Shown here: piece by piece, positions 54,381 to 63,460 of the stretch
Layout: each line of letters opens with the position of its first letter
Numbering within the stretch: the first letter of the stretch is position 1
Assembly (NCBI GenBank): GCA_035556755.1
Contig: DATMEP010000096.1
Location: 1 to 64,000 of the forward strand
DNA from: VRUE01 sp035556755
GTDB taxonomy: Bacteria > Actinomycetota > Thermoleophilia > Solirubrobacterales > 70-9
DNA: 64,000 bases
Reading direction: 5' to 3'
The notes under the pieces: model-generated
The model's database searches: none
Told to the model about the DNA's origin: nothing
Seen by the model: only the letters and a program-made list of their open reading frames with translations
Program-made: the position numbers and the translations under genes

Positions 54381-55394
54381 GTGCTGGCAGGCAGCCGAGC
54401 GCTTTCGATCTTTGCCTATGCGCTGAACGCGCGAACCCTGCGGGCCCACGCCGATGGCGCGCTGCGAGCGAGTGACCTAGAAGAGACAATCGGCTGGGCG
54501 CCGCAGACGAGTCTCCGGGCTGCCGTGGCCAACCTCTGCGAGCTGGGCGTCCTCGCCAAGCGGGATCCCAGCAGCGAGTCAAGGTGCCTTACTACCGAGA
54601 TCACCTCGGCCGGCCGTGACCTCCTCACGGTCGCCGATCGGCTCGAGTATTGGCTGCTGCACGCCCCGAAGGGCCCGATCCAGCTCGACGGCGCCGCCGC
54701 TGCAGGCGCGATCAGGGCGCTGATCGGCGGCTGGGACTCGACTATCGTCAGAGTGCTCGCGGAGCGGCCTCTCACGCTGACCGAGCTCAACTCCGAAATC
54801 CCGGACATAAGCTATCCGGCGCTTGAGCGTCGTCTGTCCAAGCTGCGCTCCACGAATCTCGTCACCGCAATCGAGAGCACGGGCAAGGGCAAGCCCTATG
54901 CCGTGAGCGACTGGCTCTGCCACGCGATTGCCCCACTTGCCGTCGCGGGACGGTGGGAGCGAAGCTATATGGCCGACAATGTCGCCCCTATCTCCCATGT
55001 CGAGGTCGAGGCTTCGTTCCTGCTCACCCTTCGGTTGGTGGAACTTTCCCACAGCACTACCGGAGCCTGCGCGCTTGCCGTGCTCACGTCAGCAGGAGAT
55101 GCCGGAGGGGAGGAGAGGCAGGTGGCCGGCGTCACCCTTGGGGTGCGGGAGGGAGAGATTGTCTCCTGCAGCTCCGATACCGCCTCCGACCCACCCACGT
55201 GGGCGCTGGGCACCTCGGACGCTTGGCTCGAAGCTGTGGTCGACGGCCGTCTCGATGCTCTTCGAGTTCGAGGCGCCAAACCGGACCTACCGATGAACAT
55301 CGTCCAAGACATCCACGATCTCCTCTTCCCGCCGTTAAGTACCGCAAATTTGCGCGTGTTAGACACCGACTTACAGCGATTTGCAGGCAGATAA
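54381..55394 (+). CDS. Transcriptional regulator with two HxlR-like winged helices
   Basis: This 337-aa protein starts from GTG; no better start is found, since TAG stops interrupt the frame upstream. The first winged helix is at about 10-85 (ALRASDLEETIGWAPQTSLRAAVANLCELGVLAKRD). The second is at about 115-185 (VLAERPLTLTELNSEIPDISYPALERRLSKLRSTNLVTAI), each like HxlR/MarR-type domains. A C-terminal sensor-like region of about 140 residues is not recognised. The 200 bp upstream are AT-rich, a good promoter region. It stands next to the secreted-protein genes it might control; that link is inferred. Confidence 0.78.
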   Translation: MLAGSRALSIFAYALNARTLRAHADGALRASDLEETIGWAPQTSLRAAVANLCELGVLAKRDPSSESRCLTTEITSAGRDLLTVADRLEYWLLHAPKGPIQLDGAAAAGAIRALIGGWDSTIVRVLAERPLTLTELNSEIPDISYPALERRLSKLRSTNLVTAIESTGKGKPYAVSDWLCHAIAPLAVAGRWERSYMADNVAPISHVEVEASFLLTLRLVELSHSTTGACALAVLTSAGDAGGEERQVAGVTLGVREGEIVSCSSDTASDPPTWALGTSDAWLEAVVDGRLDALRVRGAKPDLPMNIVQDIHDLLFPPLSTANLRVLDTDLQRFAGR

Positions 55395-55448
55395 CCCGAG
55401 ATCCATGAACCCCGCCGGTTTCTCGTGTCGCCTTCCGCAAAGTTTTTC

Positions 55449-55504
55449 TTGACTGTTCTCTAGTTCTTCCGTTATTGATCGCCATGTCCCCGGCCATCCG
55501 GGGA
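55449..55504 (+). promoter_or_regulatory. Promoter plus 5'-terminal stem-loop of paralogue 2
   Basis: TTGACT (55449-55454), 18 nt, TATTGA (55473-55478), then stem TCCCCGG-CCAT-CCGGGGA (55487-55504). The -10 context CGTTATTGATCGC matches CGTTATGGATCGC at paralogue 1. A purine-rich GGGAAGGGAA site precedes the ATG at 55538. Confidence 0.68.
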
Positions 55505-55537
55505 TAGGGAAACCAATTCAATAGGGAAGGGAATTCG

Positions 55538-56116
55538 ATGAACCTCAAGCGCATCATGCTGGTCGCCAGCATGGCACTCGCCTTGGTCGCCGTTGCCGCT
55601 CCGGCATCCGCATCGGCGAACTGGCTGAAACACCATAAACCGATCACCCAAAACGAGCATATTGAAGTCGAGGGTGTACTGGGTTTCGCGATCCCGGGGG
55701 TTGCTTCTTATAGGTGCGAAATAGATATTACAGCCACACTATTCGCCGGAACCACAACAGGTGAGATTGACACATTTGACATCACAACAAATAAATGCGT
55801 AGGTGAAGGTGGGTTGCAAGCCTGCACCTTGAAAGGTGACCACACCTTTGATCTCCCATGGGAGATGCATGTCGAAACAAATGAAGCCGGCGAACCTGAC
55901 ATAACCATTACAGACGTCACAATCACAAATACATATAACGACAATACACCTAACTGCCCGGTACATGACAGCACTGTTATCTTCCCGGCAGTGACAGCAA
56001 CGCCCGATAATCCGACCACAATGAGTACCCTAACCGTTTCGGGAACGGGTGCCGGTGGTATCCAGGCATTCGGTACGGCTTCGGTTACACCCAAAGCTAC
56101 ATTCGGAATCGAATAG
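55538..56116 (+). CDS. Small secreted four-cysteine protein (paralogue 2)
   Basis: This 192-aa protein has the signal peptide MNLKRIMLVASMALALVAVAAPASASA. The mature part is beta-rich with four Cys (SYRCEID, NKCVGEGGLQACTL, NCPVHD), the shared LPWEMHV strand and the family end GTASVTPKATFGIE. It closely matches 62820 (TNTCKGTGSLTNCQV ... LPWTMHI ... SVTPKATYGVF). Unlike its neighbours, the coding sequence is AT-rich. Exported; no known fold. A strong terminator follows. Confidence 0.85.
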   Translation: MNLKRIMLVASMALALVAVAAPASASANWLKHHKPITQNEHIEVEGVLGFAIPGVASYRCEIDITATLFAGTTTGEIDTFDITTNKCVGEGGLQACTLKGDHTFDLPWEMHVETNEAGEPDITITDVTITNTYNDNTPNCPVHDSTVIFPAVTATPDNPTTMSTLTVSGTGAGGIQAFGTASVTPKATFGIE

Positions 56117-56156
56117 CCGTTTGAGTGCACCTCACAGCGCTGCTGCGGGGTGATCT

Positions 56157-56194
56157 AAGTGGGGCCGCGTAGCCCAAAACTACGCGGCCCACTT
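56157..56194 (+). terminator. Intrinsic terminator after paralogue 2
   Basis: AAGTGGGGCCGCGTAG pairs with CTACGCGGCCCACTT (one bulge) across a 7-nt loop, followed by TAGAAAATTTT. Long stem with flanking A and T runs; likely efficient. Confidence 0.8.
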
Positions 56195-56235
56195 TAGAAA
56201 ATTTTCGAGTTCCTTAACAAGCTTACGTGTAAATG

Positions 56236-56296
56236 TTGACAAGACCTCAGTTGTACCTCTATGGTGCCGACTGGCTCGATTGTGTCGGGCTAGTCG
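56236..56296 (+). promoter_or_regulatory. Promoter plus 5' stem-loop of the large secreted-protein operon
   Basis: TTGACA (56236-56241), 18 nt, TATGGT (56260-56265), then CGACTGGC/GCTAGTCG (56268-56275 and 56289-56296; one G-T pair). The same design as at 51465, 55449 and 62740. Transcription toward the 56351 gene. Confidence 0.65.
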
Positions 56297-56350
56297 ATTT
56301 GGGCAATAGGGAGAGCCCGGCGTGGGGCCGGGCGCGAGGGGGGGGACGAA

Positions 56351-58678
56351 GTGAGACAGCTTTCGATGTCCTGGCAGGGTAGCCGGGTCAAAGCAGGCGA
56401 TACATTGTGGTTCGCATGCCTGGTATCCGCCTTTTTCTCAGCTGTATTTTTGGCGGTTTTTACTTCTTCTGCTTCTGCCGCTCCGGTTCCAGGCGATCCC
56501 TGCTCAAATGGGGATATTCGGCTAGAACAGAACGTTGCCTTTCTTCCGGACTGCATGGCTATTGAGCTTGTCAGTCCGTCACGCAAGTTCAACCAGCGTG
56601 CCAACAATCCCCACGTTTCAGCCAACGGGCAACGCATTCGCTTTCTCTCGCCTGCTGGCTTGGCCGAAACGCCGGGTTTATTAGATCCATTTGGCGACCC
56701 ATACGTTGCCACTCGTGGGCCATCCGGATGGGAAACCTTACCTACCTCTCCACCAGCCGGTTTCTTCTACGGATGGCGGAAAAACGCGGAGCCTCTCAGT
56801 TTCACGCCGGATTTCTCCAGTTGGTTTCAAATTGCAGCCACTCTGTCTCAGCGACAAATGGGTATAGCTCAAGTCTTTCAAGGGAGGCTAGATGGATCAT
56901 TCTCACTATTATTTCCGGCGTTGGTTCCGTTGGGCGGTGGTGTACCCCTAACCGTCGAAGCGAGTGATCTCCAGGGTGCGTCTGAAGATCACTCCCATCT
57001 CTACTTTCGCCCGGGGCCCAAGGCCGCTGGTGGTGCTGATCGTCTGACTTCCTATCTATCGGGCGATCCGAGTCCATCCGGACCGGGCGCCGACTACAAT
57101 GTCTATGCTGTGGCTTTCACGCCTTCGGACGTGCCTTTCATTGTTCTTCTTTCGCGTGATGGAGAGGGGAAAGTATGGGGTGGTAATTGTGGCGCTCGTC
57201 TTGGCGGCATAGGGGAGTTTGTGGGAGTCGGTCCGTTCCCTGCACCTAACGGAAATAGAAATCAACACGCCATTTCTACGGACGGTACTCGCGTGTACTT
57301 CTCTGCCCGTGCGGCTCAACCCGAATCCGGGCCCTGCACTGAAGCGAATAAACTACGTATTCTCAAGCGAATTGAGGCTCAAGACGGGCCATGGATCAGT
57401 CGCTTGCTTAAAGAGCCCTCCGGGGATTGCGATCGAGTAGCACCACCTTGTAGTGCAGCCGATGGTGATGACCTTTACCAAGGGGCGTCCATGGACGGCA
57501 CTAAGGTTTATTTCACTACCAATCGTACGGTTGCTGACTCCGATCTCGATGACAGCGCCTCCCAATGCAGTCTTACGATCGCTCAGCCCGGCTGCGACTT
57601 GTATCTTTACGACTCCACGCTGCCCCCCGGTCAGCGGCTGATCCAGGTTTCGGCCGGTGAGACTGTCCCTGGGTTGCACGAAGCTGGTAAAGAAGCAAAG
57701 GTATTCAATTCGGTCGCGGCAATTTCCGGAGACGGTTCTCACGTCTATTTCGCTGCCGAAAATGTTCTTACCTCAGATAAGAATCCCGAAGACGGCGAAG
57801 CGCAACCAGGCCAGCCGAACCTATACGTCTGGGATTCTGCGACTAAATCCCTTGCTTTCATCGGTGCCTTGGCGTCAGGTGATCAAGGTGCTCTCTGGGG
57901 TGGGGAAGGCACCTTCAAGAACAATGCCTATCCGGTGCCTGCAGTGGATGAGAATCTCGGTCAAATCGGGGGAGATGGGCATATCCTTCTTTTTCTCTCA
58001 AAAGCTCCCCTCACGGCAGATGACGGGGACGGCCTTAGTCGTGACCTATTCCGTTACGACGCAGAGTCTGAGCAGTTGGAGCGGATTTCGAAGGCGGTAC
58101 CGGGAGGAAACGACAACGGCGCGTTCGACGTGGCCTCGCGTGGCAATCCTTTTGTCCCTGGTACCGACTTTGCTGAGGACGGTCGATGGGCGAGTGAGGA
58201 TGGTGAGACCGTCGTTTTTTCAACTAACGAGACTCTCGTCCCAGACGGTATTGGTGGCGACGGTAACTCTTACCTCTGGCGGAGGGGGCAGTTGGTCCGC
58301 CTGCCGGGTGGCACTCCTGTTCTCTCCCATGACGGTTCTACGGCTGCCTTTACGACTCCAGCCCAGCTTCTGCCCGAGGATGGGGATTCAATCGGCGATG
58401 TTTACGCAGCTAGAGTGGAAGGGGGTTTTCGAAAACCGCCCCCTATACCGGTCTGCATACCCAACGGGAACGAGGGGTGTCAAGGTTCCTCTGATGCTGT
58501 CCCCAGCGTTCCCAGCGCTCAGGGGCTCGGGCTTTTAAGTCAGGGCAATGTAAAGCTGGACCCGGTGCGTAACTGCCCTCGCGGCAAGCGGAGGGTTCAG
58601 CGCAAAGGGAAAACTCGCTGCGTTAAGCGGCCAAATCACGAGAAACGAACCAGCCGCAAGCAGGGGGGCCAGCGATGA
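56351..58678 (+). CDS. Large secreted propeller-like protein (775 aa)
   Basis: GAGGGGGGGGA precedes the GTG. An N-terminal signal anchor (LWFACLVSAFFSAVFLAVFTSSASAAP) is followed by many 'ISTDGTRVYFSA', 'GASMDGTKVYFTTN', 'AISGDGSHVYFAAEN'-type repeats, i.e. PD40-like blades, perhaps two propellers. Eight or more Cys occur in short loops. The tail is strongly basic (RNCPRGKRRVQRKGKTRCVKRP), which could bind the wall. GC is lower than in the housekeeping genes. The next gene starts in its stop (ATGA), so the two are coupled. Typical of, and as far as I know restricted to, Thermoleophilia-like actinobacteria. Confidence 0.83.
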   Translation: MRQLSMSWQGSRVKAGDTLWFACLVSAFFSAVFLAVFTSSASAAPVPGDPCSNGDIRLEQNVAFLPDCMAIELVSPSRKFNQRANNPHVSANGQRIRFLSPAGLAETPGLLDPFGDPYVATRGPSGWETLPTSPPAGFFYGWRKNAEPLSFTPDFSSWFQIAATLSQRQMGIAQVFQGRLDGSFSLLFPALVPLGGGVPLTVEASDLQGASEDHSHLYFRPGPKAAGGADRLTSYLSGDPSPSGPGADYNVYAVAFTPSDVPFIVLLSRDGEGKVWGGNCGARLGGIGEFVGVGPFPAPNGNRNQHAISTDGTRVYFSARAAQPESGPCTEANKLRILKRIEAQDGPWISRLLKEPSGDCDRVAPPCSAADGDDLYQGASMDGTKVYFTTNRTVADSDLDDSASQCSLTIAQPGCDLYLYDSTLPPGQRLIQVSAGETVPGLHEAGKEAKVFNSVAAISGDGSHVYFAAENVLTSDKNPEDGEAQPGQPNLYVWDSATKSLAFIGALASGDQGALWGGEGTFKNNAYPVPAVDENLGQIGGDGHILLFLSKAPLTADDGDGLSRDLFRYDAESEQLERISKAVPGGNDNGAFDVASRGNPFVPGTDFAEDGRWASEDGETVVFSTNETLVPDGIGGDGNSYLWRRGQLVRLPGGTPVLSHDGSTAAFTTPAQLLPEDGDSIGDVYAARVEGGFRKPPPIPVCIPNGNEGCQGSSDAVPSVPSAQGLGLLSQGNVKLDPVRNCPRGKRRVQRKGKTRCVKRPNHEKRTSRKQGGQR

Positions 58679-61600
58679 TTGAGATCTGCTACCGCAGCAC
58701 TACCTTCTACTACTACAACACTCAAGGCGTGATCCATGTTTTCTGGCTCGCTGGCTTCTTAACGGGACTTATCGCCGGCATCATTGGACTGAGCGTTAAC
58801 CCGATGAACGCCGTAGCGGTGCCCACCCTGGGTGCCTATATAGAAAAAGATGAGCTATCGGTTAGTAGAAGCGACGAAAGAATCAATTATACGGTGACCG
58901 TTGCTAATGTTGCCAGAGTTGTATCTGGGGCGGAACTCACCTGTAATCCCACTGCATGGGGAGGCTCTAGTCCGACGTTTAGTTTTCAATGGTTACGCAA
59001 CGGGGTTGCTATTCCAGGAGCAGAAGCTTCCACCTATGGGCTACAGGCGGCAGACAACGGGCAAGTTATTCAATGTAGGGTAACTGCAACGAACACGGTT
59101 GTGGATATAGGCGGTGGTTTTGCCGGCTCTACCCGTGTAGCAAGTGGCTTTATCGTTGATCCCGTACCTTCCGCGGCACCTCCAATGACGGCCGGGACCC
59201 CCACCCTAACGCTTAGTGTTGGCGGTTCACTAAATGTGGGAGGTGACCCGTCGGCTACGGCTCCACCAACGACTCTGACCTGTGCCACTGGACTCTGGCG
59301 CGGCGAACCGACGTTTAACTATCAGTGGTACCGCAATGGAATTCCGCTTTCTGGTAATGGTGCCGCTACGAACACCTACGCCGTCCAAGCCGCTGATGTT
59401 GCTACCAGTGCCACTTTTCAGTGCGCTGTGAAGGCAGCTAATGCCAGCGGCGCGGCGACGAAAGTATCTGCGAACCTTGCCACTAACCCGGCGCCCTCTC
59501 CTGTGGCTCCTAGCAATAACAACACGTTGTCCGTCTCAAGCATGAGCGAAACCAGCACCCCAATCAGCGGTGTTGTCAATGTGGAGGTTCATCTACCGGA
59601 GAGTGAAAGTACGTTCGCGTACAAAATCTTCAATGGAACGAATGAAGAAATTGCGCCTAGTGGCTGGACCTGTTCCTCCCAGCCCCCATCTGGTGGCCTT
59701 CAGGCAAAAGTTTCCTGCAATCGCGCCAATGCGTTAAATCCCGGTGCTCTCTATCCTCCAATCGCTATCGGCACCGCACTTGGAGACGATTTACCCAATG
59801 TCGCGATTGCTAGCGCTACAGTCTCTGGTGGCGGTGCGCCCCTAGCTGCGAGTGCGTTTAATGAATTTACTTTCACCCCACCGAGACTATTCGACATCAC
59901 TGCGTTTGAAACCAAAGTTCCTAATGAAGGAGGGGTGGTTGAAGAGACTCAAGCTGGTGGCCACCCACTTGCCGCCAGGGCTACCTTTTCGTTCGCCAAA
60001 AAAAGGGTGTTGATCCCCCCTTCGGTACTTCCTGGTGATAGATATGCCCCGATGGGCCGGGCCAGGCTTATTGCCACCGACACTCCGCGTGGATTCGTTG
60101 GCAACGCTTTAGCTGTGCCTGAGCTATGTTCCTCGATGGAGGTGGTGCTGGCACAGACTTGTCCATCCGGCAGTGTGGTCGGCGGAGTGACCATTGACGG
60201 ATTCGGTACCAAGATCGAAAATATGCCAATTTACGCGATCGAGCCTGAATTTGGCGTTCCCGCTCAGTTTGCCTTTCCCCACAAACTGTCAGAGACGGTC
60301 TACACCTTTACCCCACGCCTCCGGCCTGAGGATGGTTATGCAATAACGCTCGAATCTGCACCAGCGCTTGTTAATCCAGCTCTCCGCGATGTACAAGCCA
60401 CGATTTGCGGATTTGGAGCGACCACGGGTGGGCCATTCAATGAATTCGTCAGCTGCAAGAAAGCGACGCAGATAGGAGCTAATCCCGTCCCCTTGGTCAC
60501 GCTGCCGACTCGATGCGCAGCAGAGCCACCTACCACGGTCCTTCGCGTGGACGCTTGGGAGAATCCTGGCGAGTTTGCAGTCAAAGAGTTTGAGGCGCCG
60601 GCTGTAACTGGTTGTGATGCGGTCGAATTCGAACCTGAGATCGAGTTAACTCCGACTTCCGTCCAGGCGGACTCCCCGACGGGATTGGATGTCTCGCTGA
60701 CCATGCCCACCGACGGTTTGGAGAGCCCTACTGGTATTTCCCAGGCAAATTTGAAGCGGGCCACCGTGACTCTGCCGGCCGGAATGGCGGTTAATGCGGC
60801 CGCTGGCCATGGGCTCGCTGCCTGCACGGCCACCCAGGTCAAGATGAAGACCAATAACCCGATCGAGTGTCCGGATGGTTCGAAGATCGGGACGATCGCG
60901 ATCGTCACGCCGCTGATTCAGGAAAAACTGACCGGATCGGTGTATATCGCGAAGCAAAATGACAATCCGTTCGACGAGATGATCGGCCTCTATATGGTCT
61001 TTGAGTCTGAGAAAGACGGGATCCTGATCAAGATTGCGGGCAAAGTGATCCCGGACCCGAAGACCGGTCAACTTGTCATCACCTTCGATGACAACCCGGA
61101 AGCGCCGTTTTCTAGCGTCGACCTTCATTTTGCCCAGGGACCACGTTCGCCCTTGCTCAATCCCCGTCGCTGCGGTGCCTATGAGATCAAAGCGGAGCTG
61201 ACGCCCTGGAACGCTGCGGATCCCAATAACCCGACCGCAGAGGAGACGGTCGTCCAGACCTCTACCTTTGAGGTGACGGAGGGCCCGAATGGCGGTTCTT
61301 GTCCCGGTGGTGGCCTCGACCCGAAGCTGACCACCGGTTCGTCTAACCCGGTCGCTGGGGGCCATGGTTCGTTCCTAATGACCCTCAAGCGCGATGACGG
61401 TACCCAGCGCTTCACCGCTCTCGCCGTGACCGTTCCTACGGGTCTCACCGCAGACCTCAGAGGTATTCCGTACTGCCCAGACGCAGTGCTGGCGTCGATC
61501 CCCACGGCTGAGGAAACCGGCCAGGCTGAGATCGACAATCCATCCTGCCCGGCGGCCAGTCAGATCGGCACTTCCTCGGCAGGCGCCGGAGCTGGCCCCG

Positions 61601-62589
61601 ATCCGTTCTACGTCAATACCGGCAAGGCCTACCTCGCCGGTCCCTACAAAGGTGCGCCGCTGAGTCTGGCGCTGGTTGTCCCGGCGGTGGCTGGGCCGCT
61701 CGACCTCGGCAACGTGGTCGTGCGCACCGCCCTGTACATCAACCCGAAAACGGCCCAGATCACGGCCGTCTCGGACCCGATCCCGACCATCCTCCATGGC
61801 ATCTTGCTCGACGTCAGGGACATTCGGGTGGCGATCGACCGGCCTAACTTCATCGTCAATCCAACTAATTGCGAACCGCTCTCGGCTGGCGCGACGGTGA
61901 AGGGAGATGAGGGCGCCACCGCCAATGTCTCCAGCCCGTTCCAAGTTGGAAATTGTGCCGGCCTTGGGTTTAAGCCAAAGGTTTCGCTGAGGCTTAAAGG
62001 CGGTACCAGGCGAGGCGACAATCCGGCTCTTACGGCTGTCCTGACGCCGCGGGCGGGTGACGCGAACGTTGCCAGGGCGGCTGTGACGCTGCCTCGGTCC
62101 GCCTTCCTGGACCAGGCGCACATAAGGACGGTCTGCACCCGGGTCCAGTTCGCGGCGGACCAGTGCCCGAAAGCGGCCATTTATGGCCGGGCCGTGGCGG
62201 AGACCCCGCTGCTCGACCAACCGCTCGCGGGCCCCGTCTACCTGCGCTCGTCCAGCAACCAACTGCCGGACCTGGTCGCCGACCTGAGGGGTCCTGCCCA
62301 CCAGCCGATCCAGGTCGAGGCGGCGTTCCGCACCGATTCGATCAGAGGTGGGATCAGGAGCACCCTCGACCTCGCCCCGGATGCCCCGGTGACCAAGTTC
62401 ACGCTGAAGATGCAGGGCGGCAAAAAGGGCCTGGTCGTCAACAGCCAGAACCTCTGCGCCAACGTCAACCGGGCCAACGTGCGGCTCAACGCACAGAATG
62501 GCCGCCGGTTCAACTCACGGCCAAAGGTCGTGGCGACGAACTGCGGCAAAGGGCGCTCGGGGAAACGCAAAGGCAAAAGGGCGCGCTAG
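58675..62589 (+). CDS. Giant secreted protein with two Ig-like domains (1304 aa)
   Basis: The ATG overlaps the preceding stop; a GTG at 58729 (VIHVFWLAGFLTGLIAGII) would give a more normal signal peptide. After the signal lie two Ig-like repeats: FSFQWLRNGVAIPGAEASTY...ADNGQVIQCRVTATN (about 100-140) and FNYQWYRNGIPLSG...ATFQCAVKAAN (about 217-255). A long region of repeated beta domains with the pattern CP-x-x-S-x-[IV]-G follows (CPSGSVVGG, CPDGSKIGT, CPAASQIGT, CPKAAIYGR). The C-terminus is Lys/Arg-rich. Probably a surface fibre or adhesin; GC rises from about 60.6 kb on, suggesting a mosaic. Confidence 0.85.
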   Translation: MIEICYRSTTFYYYNTQGVIHVFWLAGFLTGLIAGIIGLSVNPMNAVAVPTLGAYIEKDELSVSRSDERINYTVTVANVARVVSGAELTCNPTAWGGSSPTFSFQWLRNGVAIPGAEASTYGLQAADNGQVIQCRVTATNTVVDIGGGFAGSTRVASGFIVDPVPSAAPPMTAGTPTLTLSVGGSLNVGGDPSATAPPTTLTCATGLWRGEPTFNYQWYRNGIPLSGNGAATNTYAVQAADVATSATFQCAVKAANASGAATKVSANLATNPAPSPVAPSNNNTLSVSSMSETSTPISGVVNVEVHLPESESTFAYKIFNGTNEEIAPSGWTCSSQPPSGGLQAKVSCNRANALNPGALYPPIAIGTALGDDLPNVAIASATVSGGGAPLAASAFNEFTFTPPRLFDITAFETKVPNEGGVVEETQAGGHPLAARATFSFAKKRVLIPPSVLPGDRYAPMGRARLIATDTPRGFVGNALAVPELCSSMEVVLAQTCPSGSVVGGVTIDGFGTKIENMPIYAIEPEFGVPAQFAFPHKLSETVYTFTPRLRPEDGYAITLESAPALVNPALRDVQATICGFGATTGGPFNEFVSCKKATQIGANPVPLVTLPTRCAAEPPTTVLRVDAWENPGEFAVKEFEAPAVTGCDAVEFEPEIELTPTSVQADSPTGLDVSLTMPTDGLESPTGISQANLKRATVTLPAGMAVNAAAGHGLAACTATQVKMKTNNPIECPDGSKIGTIAIVTPLIQEKLTGSVYIAKQNDNPFDEMIGLYMVFESEKDGILIKIAGKVIPDPKTGQLVITFDDNPEAPFSSVDLHFAQGPRSPLLNPRRCGAYEIKAELTPWNAADPNNPTAEETVVQTSTFEVTEGPNGGSCPGGGLDPKLTTGSSNPVAGGHGSFLMTLKRDDGTQRFTALAVTVPTGLTADLRGIPYCPDAVLASIPTAEETGQAEIDNPSCPAASQIGTSSAGAGAGPDPFYVNTGKAYLAGPYKGAPLSLALVVPAVAGPLDLGNVVVRTALYINPKTAQITAVSDPIPTILHGILLDVRDIRVAIDRPNFIVNPTNCEPLSAGATVKGDEGATANVSSPFQVGNCAGLGFKPKVSLRLKGGTRRGDNPALTAVLTPRAGDANVARAAVTLPRSAFLDQAHIRTVCTRVQFAADQCPKAAIYGRAVAETPLLDQPLAGPVYLRSSSNQLPDLVADLRGPAHQPIQVEAAFRTDSIRGGIRSTLDLAPDAPVTKFTLKMQGGKKGLVVNSQNLCANVNRANVRLNAQNGRRFNSRPKVVATNCGKGRSGKRKGKRAR

Positions 62590-62648
62590 CGCCCGCAAAA
62601 CTCGCGCGGCACGACCGCACAGCGGTAGCCCTGGCGCCGCGTTGAGAA

Positions 62649-62686
62649 GGCTCCGGCCGGACTTCCTTGCCCGTCCGGCCGGAGCC
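62649..62686 (+). terminator. Intrinsic-terminator-like hairpin after the giant gene
   Basis: GGCTCCGGCCGGA/TCCGGCCGGAGCC, a perfect 13-bp stem with a 12-nt loop, followed by GTGCTTTAG. Starts 60 nt after the stop. Confidence 0.7.
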
Positions 62687-62739
62687 GTGCTTTAGAAGCC
62701 CGTCCGGCGGTGCATCTGCGCAGATTTGCATGGGTAAAT

Positions 62740-62796
62740 TTGAGCATTTGACCCCGATCCTCTATGCATCGGAGTGCCCTCGCTGGGGGCATCCGA
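62740..62796 (+). promoter_or_regulatory. Promoter plus 5'-terminal stem-loop of paralogue 3
   Basis: TTGAGC (62740-62745), 17 nt, TATGCA (62763-62768), then TCGGA-g-TGCCC / GGGCA-TCCGA (62769-62796; one bulged G). Same layout as the other three. AAGGAAAGGGAGAG precedes the ATG. Confidence 0.6.
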
Positions 62797-62819
62797 CACA
62801 AGAAGGAAAGGGAGAGAAG

Positions 62820-63389
62820 ATGGGCATCAAGAGGATCATTCTGGTCGCAAGCATGGCGTTTGCTGCGATCGCAGTCGCGGGCCCGGCGTCCGCCTCGGCG
62901 CTCGAATGGACAAAGCACAGCGCGCCGCTCGAAGCCAACGAGAAAATCGGGCTCACAGGCACCCTGGAACTGGTGATCCCGACGGGAGCGATGGACTGCG
63001 AGGTCCATGCAGAAGCCAAACTCACAGCGAATACCTCGACAGGTGAGGTGGAAAAAATCGAAATTACAACAAATACCTGTAAAGGCACAGGCAGCCTTAC
63101 GAATTGTCAAGTCGTGAACGACACGGTGGCGGCTCTGCCGTGGACCATGCATATCACGGCTGCTCTGGAAATCACCATCACAGACATGACAATTACTCTC
63201 AACAACAAAGCGGGGACCGGCTGTCCCATTCCGGCGACCGTATTTCACATCCCGACCGTGACCGCGAAACCGGATTTCACCGAAGTTATAAGTAGCTTGG
63301 AATTGTCCGGGGCGGGTACAGGCGGCACCGGCATCACCATGAACGGATCACTGTCCGTGACTCCCAAAGCCACATACGGGGTCTTCTAG
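62820..63389 (+). CDS. Small secreted four-cysteine protein (paralogue 3)
   Basis: This 189-aa protein has the signal peptide MGIKRIILVASMAFAAIAVAGPASASA, nearly the same as paralogue 2. The Cys pattern is MDCEVHAE, NTCKGTGSLTNCQV and GTGCPIPA. The strand LPWTMHI and end SLSVTPKATYGVF are shared. GC is mixed: high in the signal peptide, lower in the body. It is convergent with paralogue 4, with one bidirectional terminator between them. Confidence 0.86.
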   Translation: MGIKRIILVASMAFAAIAVAGPASASALEWTKHSAPLEANEKIGLTGTLELVIPTGAMDCEVHAEAKLTANTSTGEVEKIEITTNTCKGTGSLTNCQVVNDTVAALPWTMHITAALEITITDMTITLNNKAGTGCPIPATVFHIPTVTAKPDFTEVISSLELSGAGTGGTGITMNGSLSVTPKATYGVF

Positions 63390-63405
63390 TTCTCTGACGT
63401 CAAAA

Positions 63406-63434
63406 AGGCGCCGCCCTCGAATGGGGTGGCGCCT
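63406..63434. terminator. Bidirectional terminator between paralogues 3 and 4
   Basis: AGGCGCCGCCC pairs with GGGGTGGCGCCT (one G-T pair) across 7 nt, with AAAA before and ATTTT after. It works for both convergent genes. Confidence 0.85.
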
Positions 63435-63460
63435 ATTTTGCTGTCGGCGTGGACCGTCGG

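Noticed and set aside
55345..55356. Palindrome CGCAAATTTGCG at the end of the double-wHTH gene as an operator
   Set aside because: It lies inside the coding sequence near the stop and no partner site was found; could be chance in AT-rich DNA.
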